From Symbiodinium kawagutii (taxonomy: Eukaryota; Sar; Dinophyceae; Suessiales; Symbiodiniaceae), in the NCBI GenBank assembly GCA_009767595.1, contig VSDK01018427.1:69490-133489 (forward strand): DNA of 64,000 nucleotides. Reading direction: 5' to 3'. Both the position numbers and the translations under genes were made by a program. The notes beneath the pieces are model-generated. The model worked only from the letters and a program-made list of their open reading frames with translations. It was not told the DNA's origin and did not search any database. This document shows, piece after piece, positions 42,455 to 53,880 of the stretch (position 1 is its first letter; each line of letters opens with the position of its first letter).

Positions 42455-43395
42455 CCCTTTTCTTCCTGTTGGATTGTGAGCAGCAGTGGAAAAAAGTTGA
42501 GGCATGTGGTGGTAACTGCAAAAACATGGCTATCAGCCTATGCATCAGCCTATGCGCTGTTAATAGGCCACAATTCGCCATGCATTATGCAGCTTATTTT
42601 GCATCTACATGGAGGTTTCTTGTCTTCAACGTGTGGTTCTCCAAATGTATGTTCGTTTGTCCCAGGGTACCCTGCCATTTGCCCGCTTGTGCAGCATCCA
42701 CGAGCCATGGGTGGTTCGATGAATGGAGACGATCCTTGAGCATCTACCCTAGGAAGATTTCATATCCCCCTTCCCTGCCACCTGAGCCAACCAAGCGAGG
42801 AGAGTGTCAAGGATTAGGATCAAGCTTCTTAAGGTTTTACGGTTTTGATCAAGCTGCGTAACCGGCGGCAGTGATTTTGGGTGGAGGTGTATAGGGTGTG
42901 TAGGATCTTAAGGTTTATGGATGTTTATGGTTTCAGAGTTCAGAGGGCATGGACTCTAGTGCGCACAGCAACACGTCCTGTGCTGGTGCTAGTGGGCATG
43001 CCTCATCATGCACAGATTCCCGCTGACAGGAGCCGTAAGACCGGCAGTTTGGCGGTAAAGTTGCAACGCCAGTAATCCTCGAAACTCGGTTTTTCTTGTC
43101 ATACAGTATTCAGGTAATGTAGATTCTCATCATTGTTGATAAAGTTGTCCACTGCATATTGTTATCATTGTGTTATCATTGTCCAGATTCTTAGGTAATA
43201 TCCAGATTACTGCCAACCCTGGATTATTAAACCCTTAGTTGATTTAAGAGGGGGTATCCCCCAAAAGCTTGGTTTCCCATTAAAATGGTACCACCCGCCC
43301 GATAAAGTCACCTATGGTTTATTAATCTGCTTCTAACATTATCTGAGTTGTTGTGCTTGTCGCTGTCGCTGGTCTTCTCGTAACACCATTGGCAG
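42455..43395. other. 3' flank of the ankyrin gene, no clear gene
   Basis: Repeat-poor sequence; part is presumably the 3' UTR. Several overlapping short ORFs (42469-42861, 42881-43075) have no consistent coding character. No polyadenylation signal is expected or seen in this lineage. Confidence 0.3.
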
Positions 43396-43488
43396 CAAGC
43401 CTGTTGCGAAGGACACATGGATTGCATCACAGATGAAGGAAATCTTTCTGGAGCCGAGCAAATGTGGGAAATCTTGGCTGGGCAAATG
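43396..43488 (+). CDS. DUF4116-like micro-exon
   Basis: A 93-nt, phase-0 exon from ATTGGCAG to GTGGTG. MDCITDEGNLSGAEQMWEI then LAGQM follows the spacing A-L-x-x-x-x-x-x-L-x-x-x-E-x-x-x-x-I-L. Another frame (AKDTWIASQMKEIFLEPSK) is also plausible. GATGATGGTTTATGAGG follows, the expected donor-side repeat. Confidence 0.4.
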
Positions 43489-44979
43489 GTGGTGATGATG
43501 GTTTATGAGGCTTGATGATCGTTAACCATGGCACAATGGCTCGTGCACGCTAGCTATAACTCTATAACTCCATGGCAGTTTGAAACGGTATATTCCTGAT
43601 AGCTAGAATAGCTTGCGGGATTGAATGATCGATTTGCAACAAATGGTTTTCTCGCCAGTCCACAACAGAAAGGGAACATTTCTAACACATGGATGGGTCT
43701 TTGTTTAGCACCCCTCAAGTTGTCGGTGGTTTCCCAAGCCCAAACTTTTTTCTGGGGGTACCAACACATCCACAGTGGGGAACTTCGCGATGAACTTTGC
43801 CAACCAATGGTTGTGCAACTGCTGCGAGAACATTGGGAATAAGATTCAACTACCAGCGGTTGACTGTTGGTCATACGTGGCCGTACTATTTGGGTATGTC
43901 CATAGGTTTGGTTTCCAGCCTGAAACTGATCATTAATGGGTGGATCTCCATGGGTTTCCCGATGGCTAGGATTCATTTTGGTTTGTCAAAGGGACAATCA
44001 CAACAGATGGTGTGAATACCTAGCCGACAATCATGATACAATATGTGCCAACTGGGATAGTCGTCCACAGGTAGAGATTGCGGATTGGTACAGCCACCCT
44101 GTATATGTATAAATTGGCATCTTCAGGCTGGACATGGCAGTTGAACCACGAAGCTGGTGGCTATGAAGGTACCCCCAAGCATTGTCAAGTCATTGTGGGC
44201 TATACCGGTGGATAGCCCAGCTGGGTGGACACCAACGACCAACGTGGCGACCTTTCAGACAAGGTCGGACCTGAGCCATGGCCATGTTGAATCATGCCAG
44301 GTCACTCCATTTGTCGGTGGTTTTTCAGCAGTGCCAACGGGGTATTCGGCTATGAATGGCTATGAACGATGAATCCCTTGATAGGGACATCAATGATCTG
44401 GGCCTCCATTTCAAGGAACACCTATCTCATAATTCTTTGTCTTTTGTACTTGTTGATTGGAACAAGTCCAGCTTGATCGCACAAACTAACAGATAAGTCA
44501 CCCTTTTTGTATGGTGAACGAATCATTAGATCAACACAGCATACGTAATACATATACATATTATCCCAACTGAATACATTGTGGCAAACTGGTTGTATTG
44601 CATACATAAAGACCAACATACATGATGACCATTGCTTCACAAGCCACATCCAACTGAACAATCCCTCATCATTAGCATGGAGGATTCAATGTTGGCCAAG
44701 CAGTGCATCCCTAGTTGTAACGATATTGATCTGTCCATCCACCATGTACCCCCAATTGAGAGGTTTGCCACTCAAACATACAAAATATCATCATAACTTC
44801 ACCCATGAGGGATCACTAACGGCACTTGCTGTGGTGCCTCCCCGCAGCGATGTCAGAAATGTTCATGGTAGATACCACTGTCACGTTGTTAACTTGGTTC
44901 TTTCTTGACCAACAAATCGAGGGTTTTGTTCTTTTCCCCCCTGAATTAGTCACTCATGACCATCGTTAAGAGTCAAAGT

Positions 44980-45460
44980 CATCATTGATGAATCAACATT
45001 TTCCACAACTCATCATTATCAATCATGATCAGCCAGATTCATGACCGTTCTTCCCCACAATTCAGTTGATTATTATCTGTTAGTACCCATTATGATTACA
45101 GTTGTTACTGTTGGTTACCAATGAATAGTACTGATTGGTGGTAATGCTTAGTAACCATTCTTAACAACCATTATTACCTATTGGTTCTTAACCACATCAT
45201 TTGGTTACTAGTGATGTTAACAAGCCATTATTAGTGAGAACCATGATTGGTTCTCTGATCATTATAAGCAACCATTAGTAATTATTGGTTCTTAACCAGT
45301 TATCACAACCATTGTCAAAAACCATTATTAACTATTATCGAGGTTCTTAACATTAACCATCATGAACAACCACTAAAACAACCATAATTTTTGGTACCAT
45401 TATTATAATACCATTAGCAACCACTAAATCCATTGCTTCTCAACCATCCCACCGACCATG
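44980..45460. repeat. AACCATTATTA intronic repeat, C-rich orientation
   Basis: GTTCTTAACCAGTTATC, AACCATTATTAACTATT and ACCATTAGCAACCACT words run to the exon at 45474. No gene between 43.5 and 45.4 kb is supported; 44.15-44.37 kb holds an unremarkable ORF. Confidence 0.75.
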
Positions 45461-45473
45461 ACCTGGGCGGAAG

Positions 45474-45543
45474 GAGGTGGTGCGCATGGTGCACTTTTTG
45501 ACCTCCTTCTGTGACGACAGCAGCTGCCCCAGGATGTGTGCAG
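45474..45543 (+). CDS. DUF4116-like micro-exon
   Basis: A 70-nt exon from GGCGGAAG to GTGTGG. EVVRMVHFLTSFCDDSS then CPRMCA begins at the E-V-V position of a unit. Short, but GC-rich and correctly placed between C-orientation repeat (left) and GGTTAGTAACAG-type G-orientation repeat (right, 45860-45950). Confidence 0.4.
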
Positions 45544-45609
45544 GTGTGGTCGAAAACGGGGATGGCCTGCCAGGTTGGTGTACCAGGAAATGGTTTCCCT
45601 AGAGCAGGA

Positions 45610-45715
45610 AAATGGCGGGTAACCCGTGGAAATGGCGGGTGGCTACCCTCGGGTAGTCCCTAATGTGGCGATTTTCCATGGAAAATGGCTTGAAACCATG
45701 GAAATGGCTGGTTGC
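45610..45715. repeat. GGAAATGGCGGGT short repeats
   Basis: GAAAATGGCGGGTAACCCG, GGAAATGGCGGGTGGCTACC, GGAAAATGGCTTGAAACC and GGAAATGGCTGGTTGC are about 20-30 bp variants in a row, with ACCCGTGG/CCATGG palindromes. Confidence 0.6.
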
Positions 45716-46823
45716 TACAATTGGTTGTCAGCCTCACCGACCCATCGTTTCTCAGCAGCTGTCCGGCTTTCTGTGATCCATTGCCGTCCTGTGCAGATCT
45801 GTGTTGACTATCACAGTTATGCATTTCAGATTCATATCCAGCTGTGGGGGCTGGACAATCAATGGTTAGTAACAGTTAATGATGGGTATTAATGCTCAGT
45901 ACTGGAGAACCAATGGTTAGGGATGGGGATAACTGATGGTCACTAGGCGCGTGCAGCGGAGAACTGTGACCAATGGTTTTAAGTTTTAAGAATGCAAACT
46001 CGATGTTTAAGGATGAAGAACAACGTTGAACATCAGCTCAATTTGTGAGAACAAACGCAGCTGGTGACCAGCAAACTCGTTAGTCAGCTGCCTCGTGTAG
46101 CGTGTCTTGATCGCAGGCGATACGGAGTACAAGTGGGCAGAGGTTGATGGAAGTGCCTGTTGCATGTGAGGGAAGCCCAGGGCTCTCACAGGGAAGTGCC
46201 GGTGGCATGAACGTCCAAACGGTGAGACGAACCGTGACTGGTCATAGCTTTCTGATTTGAACAGCCAGAGGTTGCAAGGTTTGAACCCACAGCCATATGA
46301 CTACTGTCAGCAATCATTGATCATCAACGACTACTAAGCATAGTGACGACAAAGCATAGTGAAGCATACTTAGTCTCAATTGACCATGGTTTATGCATAG
46401 TTAGCTCTTATCACATATGACCATATGACAAAATCTCCTTAACCGTCATATAACATCATACAACCATCACACAGTCACATAGTGGCTGTGTTTGAGCATT
46501 ATCAGTCCATCACCACCCCCAAAGCATCACTACCAGTCATTGATCATCAAGTGTCACAGAGCATCAACCACCATCAAGCCATTTGAGTCTCCTAGAGGAT
46601 GCTTCTAAAGAAGGGGCACCCTACTCCAGCTAGAGAACAGTTTTATACTTGAATCTCAATATCATACATATGAATCACTTGGATACACATGATGGGGTCA
46701 AAAGTATAAGGCGCTCGTCATACGGTTCCATACCTATGGATCACTGTGGTAGGATCACCAGTCCACATCACACTGACACTGCTCCGTCGCCCCTAACTGC
46801 TCTGTTTGTGCTGGCAAACCCAG

Positions 46824-46909
46824 AAGCTTTGGAGCGCAGGGCAAAACCATGCAAAACCACTCAACCAGAGCAACTGACAAGAGCTTGTGATGAAATTCGC
46901 TGCCGCTGA
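46824..46909 (+). CDS. Possible exon, unknown or degenerate DUF4116
   Basis: After AACCCAG, 27 codons to TGA: ALERRAKPCKTTQPEQLTR then ACDEIRCR. Helical and charged; the A-L-E opening hints at DUF4116. It is followed at once by GTGGTTGTGGTGGTGGC (G-orientation). The frame is also open upstream (LTALFVLANPE). Confidence 0.3.
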
Positions 46910-47154
46910 GTCACTGATGGCTTGATATAGTGGTTGTGGTGGTGGCAATGGTTGTGCTTGTTGCAGTGCTTGGGAACACCCTGCGATGAAACAGTTGAGA
47001 AACGAGGTTTAGTTCCACCTGGAAGGTCCCTGAGATTCATTCAGTCGGCCTTGTGGTCTGATGTATTTGCTTGGCTGGTAGATTGATGTAGATTGGAATG
47101 GCCCCGGCCTAATGTTTTCGCGTAAAAATACGTAGGTATACAAGTTCAGCTTGA

Positions 47155-47531
47155 AGCTATGACCATTCTTTGTCCTTGATTTGCAAGAAGTGGATTCGTT
47201 TTTATTCCGACGATGCAATGCTGGGGAGGTTGCCTAGTATCAGAGATTTTGTTGTGGAAGCCCCTCCACGATACGAACACTGGCAACCAGGGGTACAGGC
47301 TTGGGAAGATCTTCTCCTGCTGNNNNNNNNNNNNNNNNNNNNNNNNNNNNNNNNNNNNNNNNNNNNNNNNNNNNNNNNNNNNNNNNNNNNNNNNNNNNNN
47401 NNNNNNNNNNNNNNNNNNNNNNNNNNNNNNNNNNNNNNNNNNNTGCTGAAGTCTTCACGGACAGCTCGTTGATTCTTGCTTTGTCCCCACCTGAAAGTCA
47501 ACCAGCAAGCCCTCCTGATTTGGATCCTTGA
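47155..47531 (+). CDS. Coding sequence around a 121-N gap, unknown protein
   Basis: Left of the gap: CKKWIRFYSDDAMLGRLPS, RDFVVEAPPRYEHWQ, PGVQAWEDLLLL. Right of it: AEVFTDSSLILALSPPESQP and a Pro-rich tail (ASPPDLDP) to TGA. Both halves look strongly coding, and the C-terminus ends cleanly. The acceptor is not certain (perhaps TTGCAAG at 47177). The frame relation across the gap cannot be known. Family not recognised. Confidence 0.5.
47323..47443. other. Assembly gap (121 N) inside coding sequence
   Basis: Flanked by CTTCTCCTGCTG and TGCTGAAG; a CTG-type coding repeat could have caused the break. Confidence 0.9.
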
Positions 47532-47639
47532 ACACTGCAGTTCCTGATTTCAAAGTTGGGACATGAAAAATCGAATCCCCGATGCATCAAACGGCACGGA
47601 TAGGATAGGACAGTAAGCTTCACTATGTCACTTACCAAC

Positions 47640-47720
47640 AAGGTGGCTCCTGTCTCTCGATCCCTCCCTCTGTCCCTCCCTCCCTCCCTCCCTCCCTCCC
47701 CCTCCCCCTCTCTCTGCCCC
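47640..47720. repeat. CCCT/CTCC microsatellite
   Basis: CCCTCCCTCTGTCCC then CTCCCTCCCTCCC, with TCTCTCTGCC at the end. The Glu/Gly/Arg ORFs on the minus strand are artefacts. Confidence 0.95.
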
Positions 47721-47882
47721 AAGGACATGTGGTGGTAACAAATCCCTTTGCTTCTCGTTTTTCCTTTGTTTTTTTCGGCTGAAACAGTTGATATGATTGA
47801 TAGCTGATGCTTTGCAGCCGTGGTTCATCATACGTCACTGTTGGTTGATAGGAAAATGTACGTCGGAAAGCCCTACCATTGC

Positions 47883-47970
47883 TGGGTTTGATGGGAAAAT
47901 CTACAGGACCACCCTATGGTTGCTGGTTAAAACAAGGTTTTCCTGTAGATTTTCCCATTCACCAACCCAG
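47883..47970. mobile_element. Palindromic element, family 3
   Basis: TGATGGGAAAATCTACAGGA at the left pairs with TCCTGTAGATTTTCCCATTC at the right (about 18 of 20 bases) around a loop of about 35 bp. Outer ends read GGGTT and AACCC. A partial copy (GATAGGAAAATGTACGTCGG) lies just upstream at 47847. It ends 15 bp before the acceptor of the next exon. Confidence 0.65.
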
Positions 47971-47984
47971 TGAACATGGTTCAG

Positions 47985-48119
47985 CACCGTTGGTCCGCTG
48001 CTGCCTTTGTCAAGCTCCCATCCTTCGCAAGGCCGGCTGCACGGTACATGTTGAGACTCATTGAGGATGTGGACCAAAGGCTGATTGATGAGGTGCCCAG
48101 CCGCCACAGGATGCCACAG
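47985..48119 (+). CDS. Exon, helical protein segment, unknown
   Basis: A 135-nt, phase-0 exon from ATGGTTCAG to a GTGCAC donor (or to TGA at 48131). It reads HRWSAAAFVKLPSFARPAA then RYMLRLIEDVDQRLIDEVPS: amphipathic helices with clear coding composition. Not DUF4116. Since the exon at 47531 ends in a stop, this is probably another gene or an alternative 3' end. Confidence 0.5.
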
Positions 48120-48789
48120 GTGCACAGCTGATCGTTATCACCATAGAGCCACCATCCAGCTCTTCATCATCATCAGTTTGACCACAAAGCTGGTGATCAT
48201 GAAGAATAGTAACAATAGCTGATCTACCTGAAATATAGTCTGTTACTTTGGGATTTCCCATGCAACATTCTCATGATTTTGTAGTCTTATGAGGATAGAC
48301 CCCTACGACAGTTTTCAGCCAGGGAATTTGGCAATGTCAAACCCCGGTCGGTTGAGGTGCTGCGCAGCGACTGTGTTTGCATGACTCGTTCCACGGAAAC
48401 TGAGCCATGGTCAACCTTCATCAAGCATCAATGATCATCACTTTAGCCATTCTTTGAGATACTGTATGTGAAAACAGAATGTCAATCTTTCACATCAAAC
48501 ATCAATGGCTTGAACGCAGAGGTTTCGCTGATTAGGAATGGCTTGAAGCCAGTAGTGGTTTATCACCGAAACAGGAGTGACCCACCGGTTCACAGCTGCT
48601 GGGTGACGCCTAGATTTCGAAGCATTGATGGAGGCCCATCACATCACCAGCTTTGGTCGTCAACAAGCTGCTTCATGATCAAAGGGTTACTGTTGGCCCT
48701 GTCATGACTAGCTACAAATCCTGTCGCATTCCATGCAGCCACCGAGCCCCTAGATTCTTGTTGCAATTGTCGGTGACATTCTTACAGTT

Positions 48790-48990
48790 TTGTTTGCGAG
48801 AAAGCATCATCAACCACCACGCTTATCAACAACCATGCTTCGGCACCACCATGCTGATCAACCACCAACATCAACCGTCATCATCAACCACCATCATCAA
48901 CCACCATCATCAACCACCATCATCAACCCCCATCACCAACCACCATCATGCTTGTCAGCCACCAGTATTCCCACCCTTGACCATGATTAG
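48790..48990. repeat. AACCACCATCATC repeat
   Basis: Perfect CATCATCAACCACCATCATC units in tandem, C-orientation, giving INHHHQPPSST-type spurious ORFs. Confidence 0.9.
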
Positions 48991-49069
48991 CAGTATCCAC
49001 CTGATGATGATGGTCATGATTGACCACAGTTGTGGTGACGTATCAGCATCAAGCATGGCTATTAGATAT

Positions 49070-49690
49070 TAATGACCATGGTTATCGATCACCGTCAGTT
49101 GACAACCATAGTTATTAATCATTGTTATTCATCGTGGTTCTTAACCATAGTTTTTTTTGAGCATGGGTCATTGAGTCACTATGTGTCTTTAGTCCATATT
49201 TTCCACCATGGTCATTCGGTTATTCATCCTGGTTATTAAGCATAGTCATTGACAATGGGTTATTAACCATGGCTCATTAACCACGGGTTATTAGGCACGG
49301 GTTGTTATCCGTAGCTATTCACCAAGGGTATCAGCCATAGTTATGCCATCTTCAATCCCCATTTGGCTATGGGTCAAGCAGTGAACCAACCAATTTCGTG
49401 GGGGAATGTTAATAACCAACAATTCATAGGGAAAACGATGGGGGAACCAGTGGGGACTAAGGGTACCCACTGCCATTTAGTAACCCATAGGTCATTATTT
49501 TCCCATCATTATGAACCATAGATAACCCATAGGTCATGAACCATAGTTCTTCACCAAGGGTGGTTAACCATAGATAAACCCATAGGTCCTTAACCATGGG
49601 TTATTGACCTACTAGCCATGCGATATGCACCATAGTCATTCACCGTAGGTCATTAACCATACTTAACCCATCTTGAATCCCTATTTCACC
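49070..49690. repeat. AACCATAGTCATT/AACCATGG repeat
   Basis: TTAACCATGG, ACCATAGTCATTGAC and AACCCATAGGTCATT words, C-orientation, up to the exon at 49729. A family 2 palindrome is embedded at 49362-49479. Confidence 0.8.
49362..49479. mobile_element. Palindromic MITE-like element, family 2
   Basis: Opens ATTTGGCTATGGGTCAAG and closes GGGTACCCACTGCCATTT; the middle has GAACCAACCAATTTC and GATGGGGGAACCAGTGGG. The right end is more diverged than in the other copies. Confidence 0.45.
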
Positions 49691-49728
49691 ATGGTGATTC
49701 GGAACCACCGACGAAGTCAAACCGCCAG

Positions 49729-49830
49729 ACCTTGGTGCCCACTGATGGCTCGCCCATGCCGCGGCACTTGCGCCCGGAGCTTGAGATGATGCTGCGACGG
49801 CTCTTCCGTGCCGTGGCAAGACACAGCTGG
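49729..49830 (+). CDS. DUF4116-like micro-exon
   Basis: A 102-nt, phase-0 exon from AACCGCCAG to GTGGCT. RHLRPELEMMLRRLFRAV then ARHSW has the L-R-x-E-x-E-x-M-L core followed by A-V-x-x-H-S-W. After the donor, GGGTTGGTGAAGCTTGG and GGTTGGGTGAAGG tandem units (about 11-12 bp) form the intron start. Confidence 0.55.
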
Positions 49831-49976
49831 GTGGCTGGGTTGGTGAAGCTTGGGGAAGGTTGGGTGAAGGTTGGTCAAGGTTGGGTTGAGATTGGTCACG
49901 GTTCGTTGAGGTTGGATACCAACCATGAAGGTACCAACTAAAAAGAGGTGTGGGGTACTTGGATAGAAGAAACAGC

Positions 49977-50095
49977 ACATGTGGGTGTTTCTCAAAATAG
50001 GGGTACCCCGAAATCATCCACTAATAATACTAATAATCATTTATAGTAGTAAACCAGCCATTTTTGGGGTACCCTATTTTGAGAAACCACCATGT
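49977..50095. mobile_element. MITE-like element, family 1 (best copy)
   Basis: ACATGTGGGTGTTTCTCAAA, ATAGGGGTACCCCGAAATC at the left; GGGGTACCCTATTTTGAG, AAACCACCATGT at the right. Arms of about 35 nt pair almost fully; the 45-nt middle is AT-rich (AATAATACTAATAATC). Confidence 0.75.
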
Positions 50096-50249
50096 AGGGC
50101 TATTCGTAGAACTGGGTCCGTGGTTGGTCGGATGTGCTTCTGTTGGTCAGTTCCGGCTGGAGCCACGATCGATCAGGTCGCTGGGAAATGGGGAGCACCG
50201 TTGTATCCGCCTGCTGGTCGTTACCCCAAGAGTTGTGGTATTCGGCAAT

Positions 50250-51000
50250 ATAACCATGGTCATTGATTATCAGCAACCACCGTTATCAATCAACCGTGGC
50301 TATTAACCATCATTAATTGTATTTATTCAATGACCAAGGTCATGATTAGATAAAAAACAAACCATAGTCATTACCCACAAGTTATTAACCATCAACCATA
50401 GTCATGATGAACCATGGTCATCAACCACAGACCATAGTCATTTATTAACCATACTCATTAATCATAGTTGTTCATTAGCCACAGTCATTGTTATCGACCA
50501 TCGTATCATCCATTAACCATGCTTAATCATCGTTTACCACAGTATTCATAGTTATCAATCAAGTCAACCCTCATTAATCATAGTGATTCATCAATCATGT
50601 TTATTCATTAACCAGAGTCATGGATTCATGGTCATTGACCATAATTATATATGCATCATCGTTATTTACCACGGTCATGACTAATAATCATAATGATTGC
50701 TAAATGGAAATGACTATAGATCATTTACCATAGTTATTTACCATAGTTACCGTAGTCATTGATTATTTACTAACCATAGGACCATAGATAACTATGAATA
50801 ATGGTTAAGTGACTAAGGGTTAGTAATCTTCTAATGACATTTTCTAATCATAGTTATTTACCAATGATCATAGTCATTTACCAATTATGGTCAATGATCA
50901 ATAAATCATTCACATAGTTATTTATAAACCATTTACTACTGTAACCATTTACTAACCATAGGACCATAGTCATTTCCATTTAGCAATCATTCCCCGGGTG
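50250..51000. repeat. ACCATAGTCATTTACC repeat, C-rich orientation
   Basis: 750 bp of TTAACCATCATTAATTG, AACCATAGTCATTACC and CATAGTTATTTACC words. No gene. Confidence 0.85.
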
Positions 51001-51050
51001 GTGAGCACCCACGGTGCTGAACCACGAAGCCCCGGTGAAGCCATCCTTAG

Positions 51051-51094
51051 GTGTCTACGCCCACGCGTGCCGTGGTGCTGGGGGTGCGTCGGTG
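51051..51094 (+). CDS. Possible DUF4116-like micro-exon
   Basis: A GC-rich island at the switch from C- to G-orientation repeats. After CCATCCTTAG it reads STP then TRAVVLGVRRW, with a GTGAAG donor. Only 44 nt; other frames (GEAILRCLRPR) are possible. Confidence 0.3.
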
Positions 51095-51315
51095 GTGAAG
51101 ATGTTGGTTAAATGATGGGTGGTGGATGGTTAATGATGGTTAGTAAAGGTTAATGATTGTTGATTAGTAAAGGTCGATGATGGTTGGTTGGCTAGTGACG
51201 CGTAATGATGGTTGATTGCTGCTTAGTTGGTGGTTAGTGATGATTCATTGATGGTCATTTAAGATGGTTAGCTGATGGTTGATGATGGTTATTTGATGGT
51301 TATTTGATGGTTCAG
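51095..51315. repeat. GGTTAATGATGGTTAGT repeats, G-rich orientation
   Basis: GATGGGTGGTGGATGG, GGTTAATGATGG and GATGGTTATTTGATGG words, the mirror image of the tract at 50250-51000. Confidence 0.85.
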
Positions 51316-51524
51316 ACTATCCAATCCGAAACATTGTGAGGTCTGTAAATGGTTCCTAGCTCCAAATGATTGATGGGGATCACCATGGCATGTGGAGGGC
51401 CACATGGAGATGCCCGAGAGAAATTTCTACATACGGTCAGTTTTGTTGCTATGTTGAGGGCAATTTGGAAATGGGATGTTGAATCTAGGTATTTGTTCAA
51501 TGCATGTATGTCTACATATTTGTT

Positions 51525-51612
51525 CATACCTGTGTATATATATATATATATACATACATAAATATATATATATATACATATATATATATACATATATATA
51601 TATATCAATATA
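51525..51612. repeat. AT/ATAC dinucleotide-type microsatellite
   Basis: TATATATATATATACATAC and ATATATATATACATATATAT runs; open in several frames (YIYIYI), not coding. Confidence 0.95.
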
Positions 51613-52101
51613 CGCATACAAGCGCATAAATGCAATCACTTGCCCATCATCCCCTATCAGTTGACAAAATTTTCACCATGTTACTCCATATGTTGGTTAT
51701 TGACACCTGATAGATAGCCAATTACGACCCAATATGAACCATCATCAGCTACTATCAACCATTACCAACCATTATAAACCATTATTCATAGTTACGCTTC
51801 CTATAAAATCCCTAATTTGCACCATTACTAACCTCTATGAACTATCATGTGTATCCCCCTCTATGTTGGTTCCCCTATAGACAGCCATGATTTTGAACCA
51901 CTATTGATGCTTATGACCTCGATAGATCCTTAATTTCGCACCATTATTAGTCACCGAGGATCTATAGAGCTTATAACACCAGTTACCCACCATAAGAATC
52001 AACGAAATAATGCTTAGTCACCATGATCCACCAGTTTACCCCTGGGTTCGTCCGCGAATCCACGTTCACCGAGGTACGTCCACCACTTCCGCACCATCCA
52101 G

Positions 52102-52159
52102 GACTGCGGAGCCGAAGCGCACGTGAACTGCCGCTGGGACTGGGGCACCGCGGGCGACG
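52102..52159 (+). CDS. Possible micro-exon at a repeat-orientation switch
   Basis: Short GC-rich exon from CCATCCAG to GTGAAG: GAEAHVNCRWDWGT in one frame, LRSRSARELPLGLG (closer to DUF4116) in another. C-orientation repeats end before it and GGTAGTGATGGCTGATG repeats follow. Confidence 0.35.
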
Positions 52160-52991
52160 GTGAAGCTGGTAGCGATGGTAGTGATGGCTGATGCGCATGG
52201 TTGATGGGTGAATGGTCAAATGATGGGTGAGATGAGTGAAAGATGTGTGAAAGATGCGTGAAAGATGGGTGAAAGATAAGTGAGGTGATGCTTACGATTG
52301 ATATGTTTCATGAAAATGGTTAAAGGACGGTTCATGATGGCTCGCCAATGGTTGACACTATGCAGCAATCACAGGGAATTAACCGAATATGGCCATCTGC
52401 AGTAACCCCCCAGCATCCGTGTACCATCATGTTTAGTGGGGAATTCTAATGTCGTTTGGTTGGACCATGTGTGGATACATCCAGGTAGTCAGGCGGTGTC
52501 AAGCCATGAGTGAGCCATGTTGGGATGTGTCAGTGGGTCAGTCGATGTGTCCCCGCATTGAAGCGAATCATCCACTTGGTGCGAAGGTCTACACGCTGAT
52601 TTTTTGGTGATATTTGGTTTTCAACCTATGTCCATACAGCAAGCAACAATCACAGATGAAATGACAATGATTAGCCCTTGAAAAACCAGGCAAACAAGCA
52701 TGCATCAACAGTCCTGGGCGCTCAACGAAATGCAGAGTTTAGTGACTGCAATTCCTAAGGGCGGTTGTTACGGAGTACGCCGGTGCATAGCAGGTCAGCC
52801 AGCCCCAGGGTTAATAGGGGCAGCCCAGATGAACAACCAATAGGTGTTTGGACTTAACCATGGCTTAGGAAACTGACCCCAGTGGCATGACTACAATTTC
52901 CATCAATTTCCAGGTTGCAATCTTGGCCTCAATCGAGCTGCAGTTGCTTGATTCCACTTATTGAATGAAACATTGTGTTTATCTGCAAAGA

Positions 52992-53085
52992 CGTATGGGT
53001 GTTTCTCAAAGTAGTGTACACCCCAAATCATCCGATATGAATAGTAACCAATCATGCTTGGGGTTCGCAACTTTGCAACCCCCCG
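52992..53085. mobile_element. MITE-like element, family 1 (degenerate)
   Basis: ACGTATGGGTGTTTCTCAAA and CACCCCAAATCATCCG are preserved at the left; the right arm is reduced to GGGGTTCGCAACTTTG. Confidence 0.4.
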
Positions 53086-53258
53086 GTATGTAGGTAGATA
53101 ATATACATGGTCTATCGGAACTGCTTCGAACCAGGGGAGTGTCTATGGTTTGGAAGCACCTCGTTGATGGTTATTGCGGGCATCTTCCCCTGTTAAGCTT
53201 GGGTAGTGTCAACGAGCAGCCAACCATTCACCAACAATAAAGCAACTATTTCTCGCAG

Positions 53259-53397
53259 TGCTGGGCCTAGCTGAGGCAGCTTCAAGCACTTCCTTTTCTT
53301 CGTCTTGGAGTCAGGGCACCACAGAGACATGGGAGAACAAACCGAGCTGGCACCAGCAAACTAAGAGAAACCAAGTGTGCATAGACGGGACATCATG
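53259..53397 (+). CDS. Possible terminal exon, unknown
   Basis: From a pyrimidine-rich TTTCTCGCAG acceptor, 45 codons to TGA: LGLAEAASSTSFSSSWSQG then TTETWENKPSWHQQTKR. AACCATTCACC repeats precede it. Ser-rich; not recognised. Confidence 0.3.
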
Positions 53398-53684
53398 AGA
53401 TTACTGTAATGGTCAATCAGCTTGTTAGATTATTGTTGCCAGTGGGGAACCAGCAGTTTACATTCAAATTATTTTTGTCAAGTTATCAACTCAGATGGTT
53501 GATAAACGATAACACTTTGTCAACCAATTATGTATTCTCAGTTGCTGGACAACAAATGCGACTTGTTATAATATACAAACATAATGATTGTTGATTACCT
53601 GTTAGGTGAAGTGCTGTGTTGGTAGATTTGTGCTTGGTAAATTGGGCAGTAGGAACAAATATATAGCCGTCATGCTGTTTAAAC

Positions 53685-53880
53685 TAACTATTTACGACTA
53701 AACGGTAAATATATATATATATATATCATAACGGTTAACTAACTATTTAAGTAAACTATTTACTATTTACTATTTACTATTTACTATTTACTATTTACTA
53801 TTTACTATTTACTATTTACAAACTAACTCTATATATATATATATATATCATCACGGTTTTGTCAACTATTTACGACTACA
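53685..53880. repeat. CTATTTA heptamer array flanked by AT runs
   Basis: About nine CTATTTA units (53755-53820) lie between two (AT)n tracts, each next to CAT(A/C)ACGGTT and to an outer AACTATTTACGACTA. The outer 15-mer and inner motifs are direct copies, so the whole is a nested repeat structure. Confidence 0.85.

Noticed and set aside
48790-48990. Regular short direct repeats suggesting a CRISPR array
   Set aside because: Units are contiguous without unique spacers, and the genome is eukaryotic.
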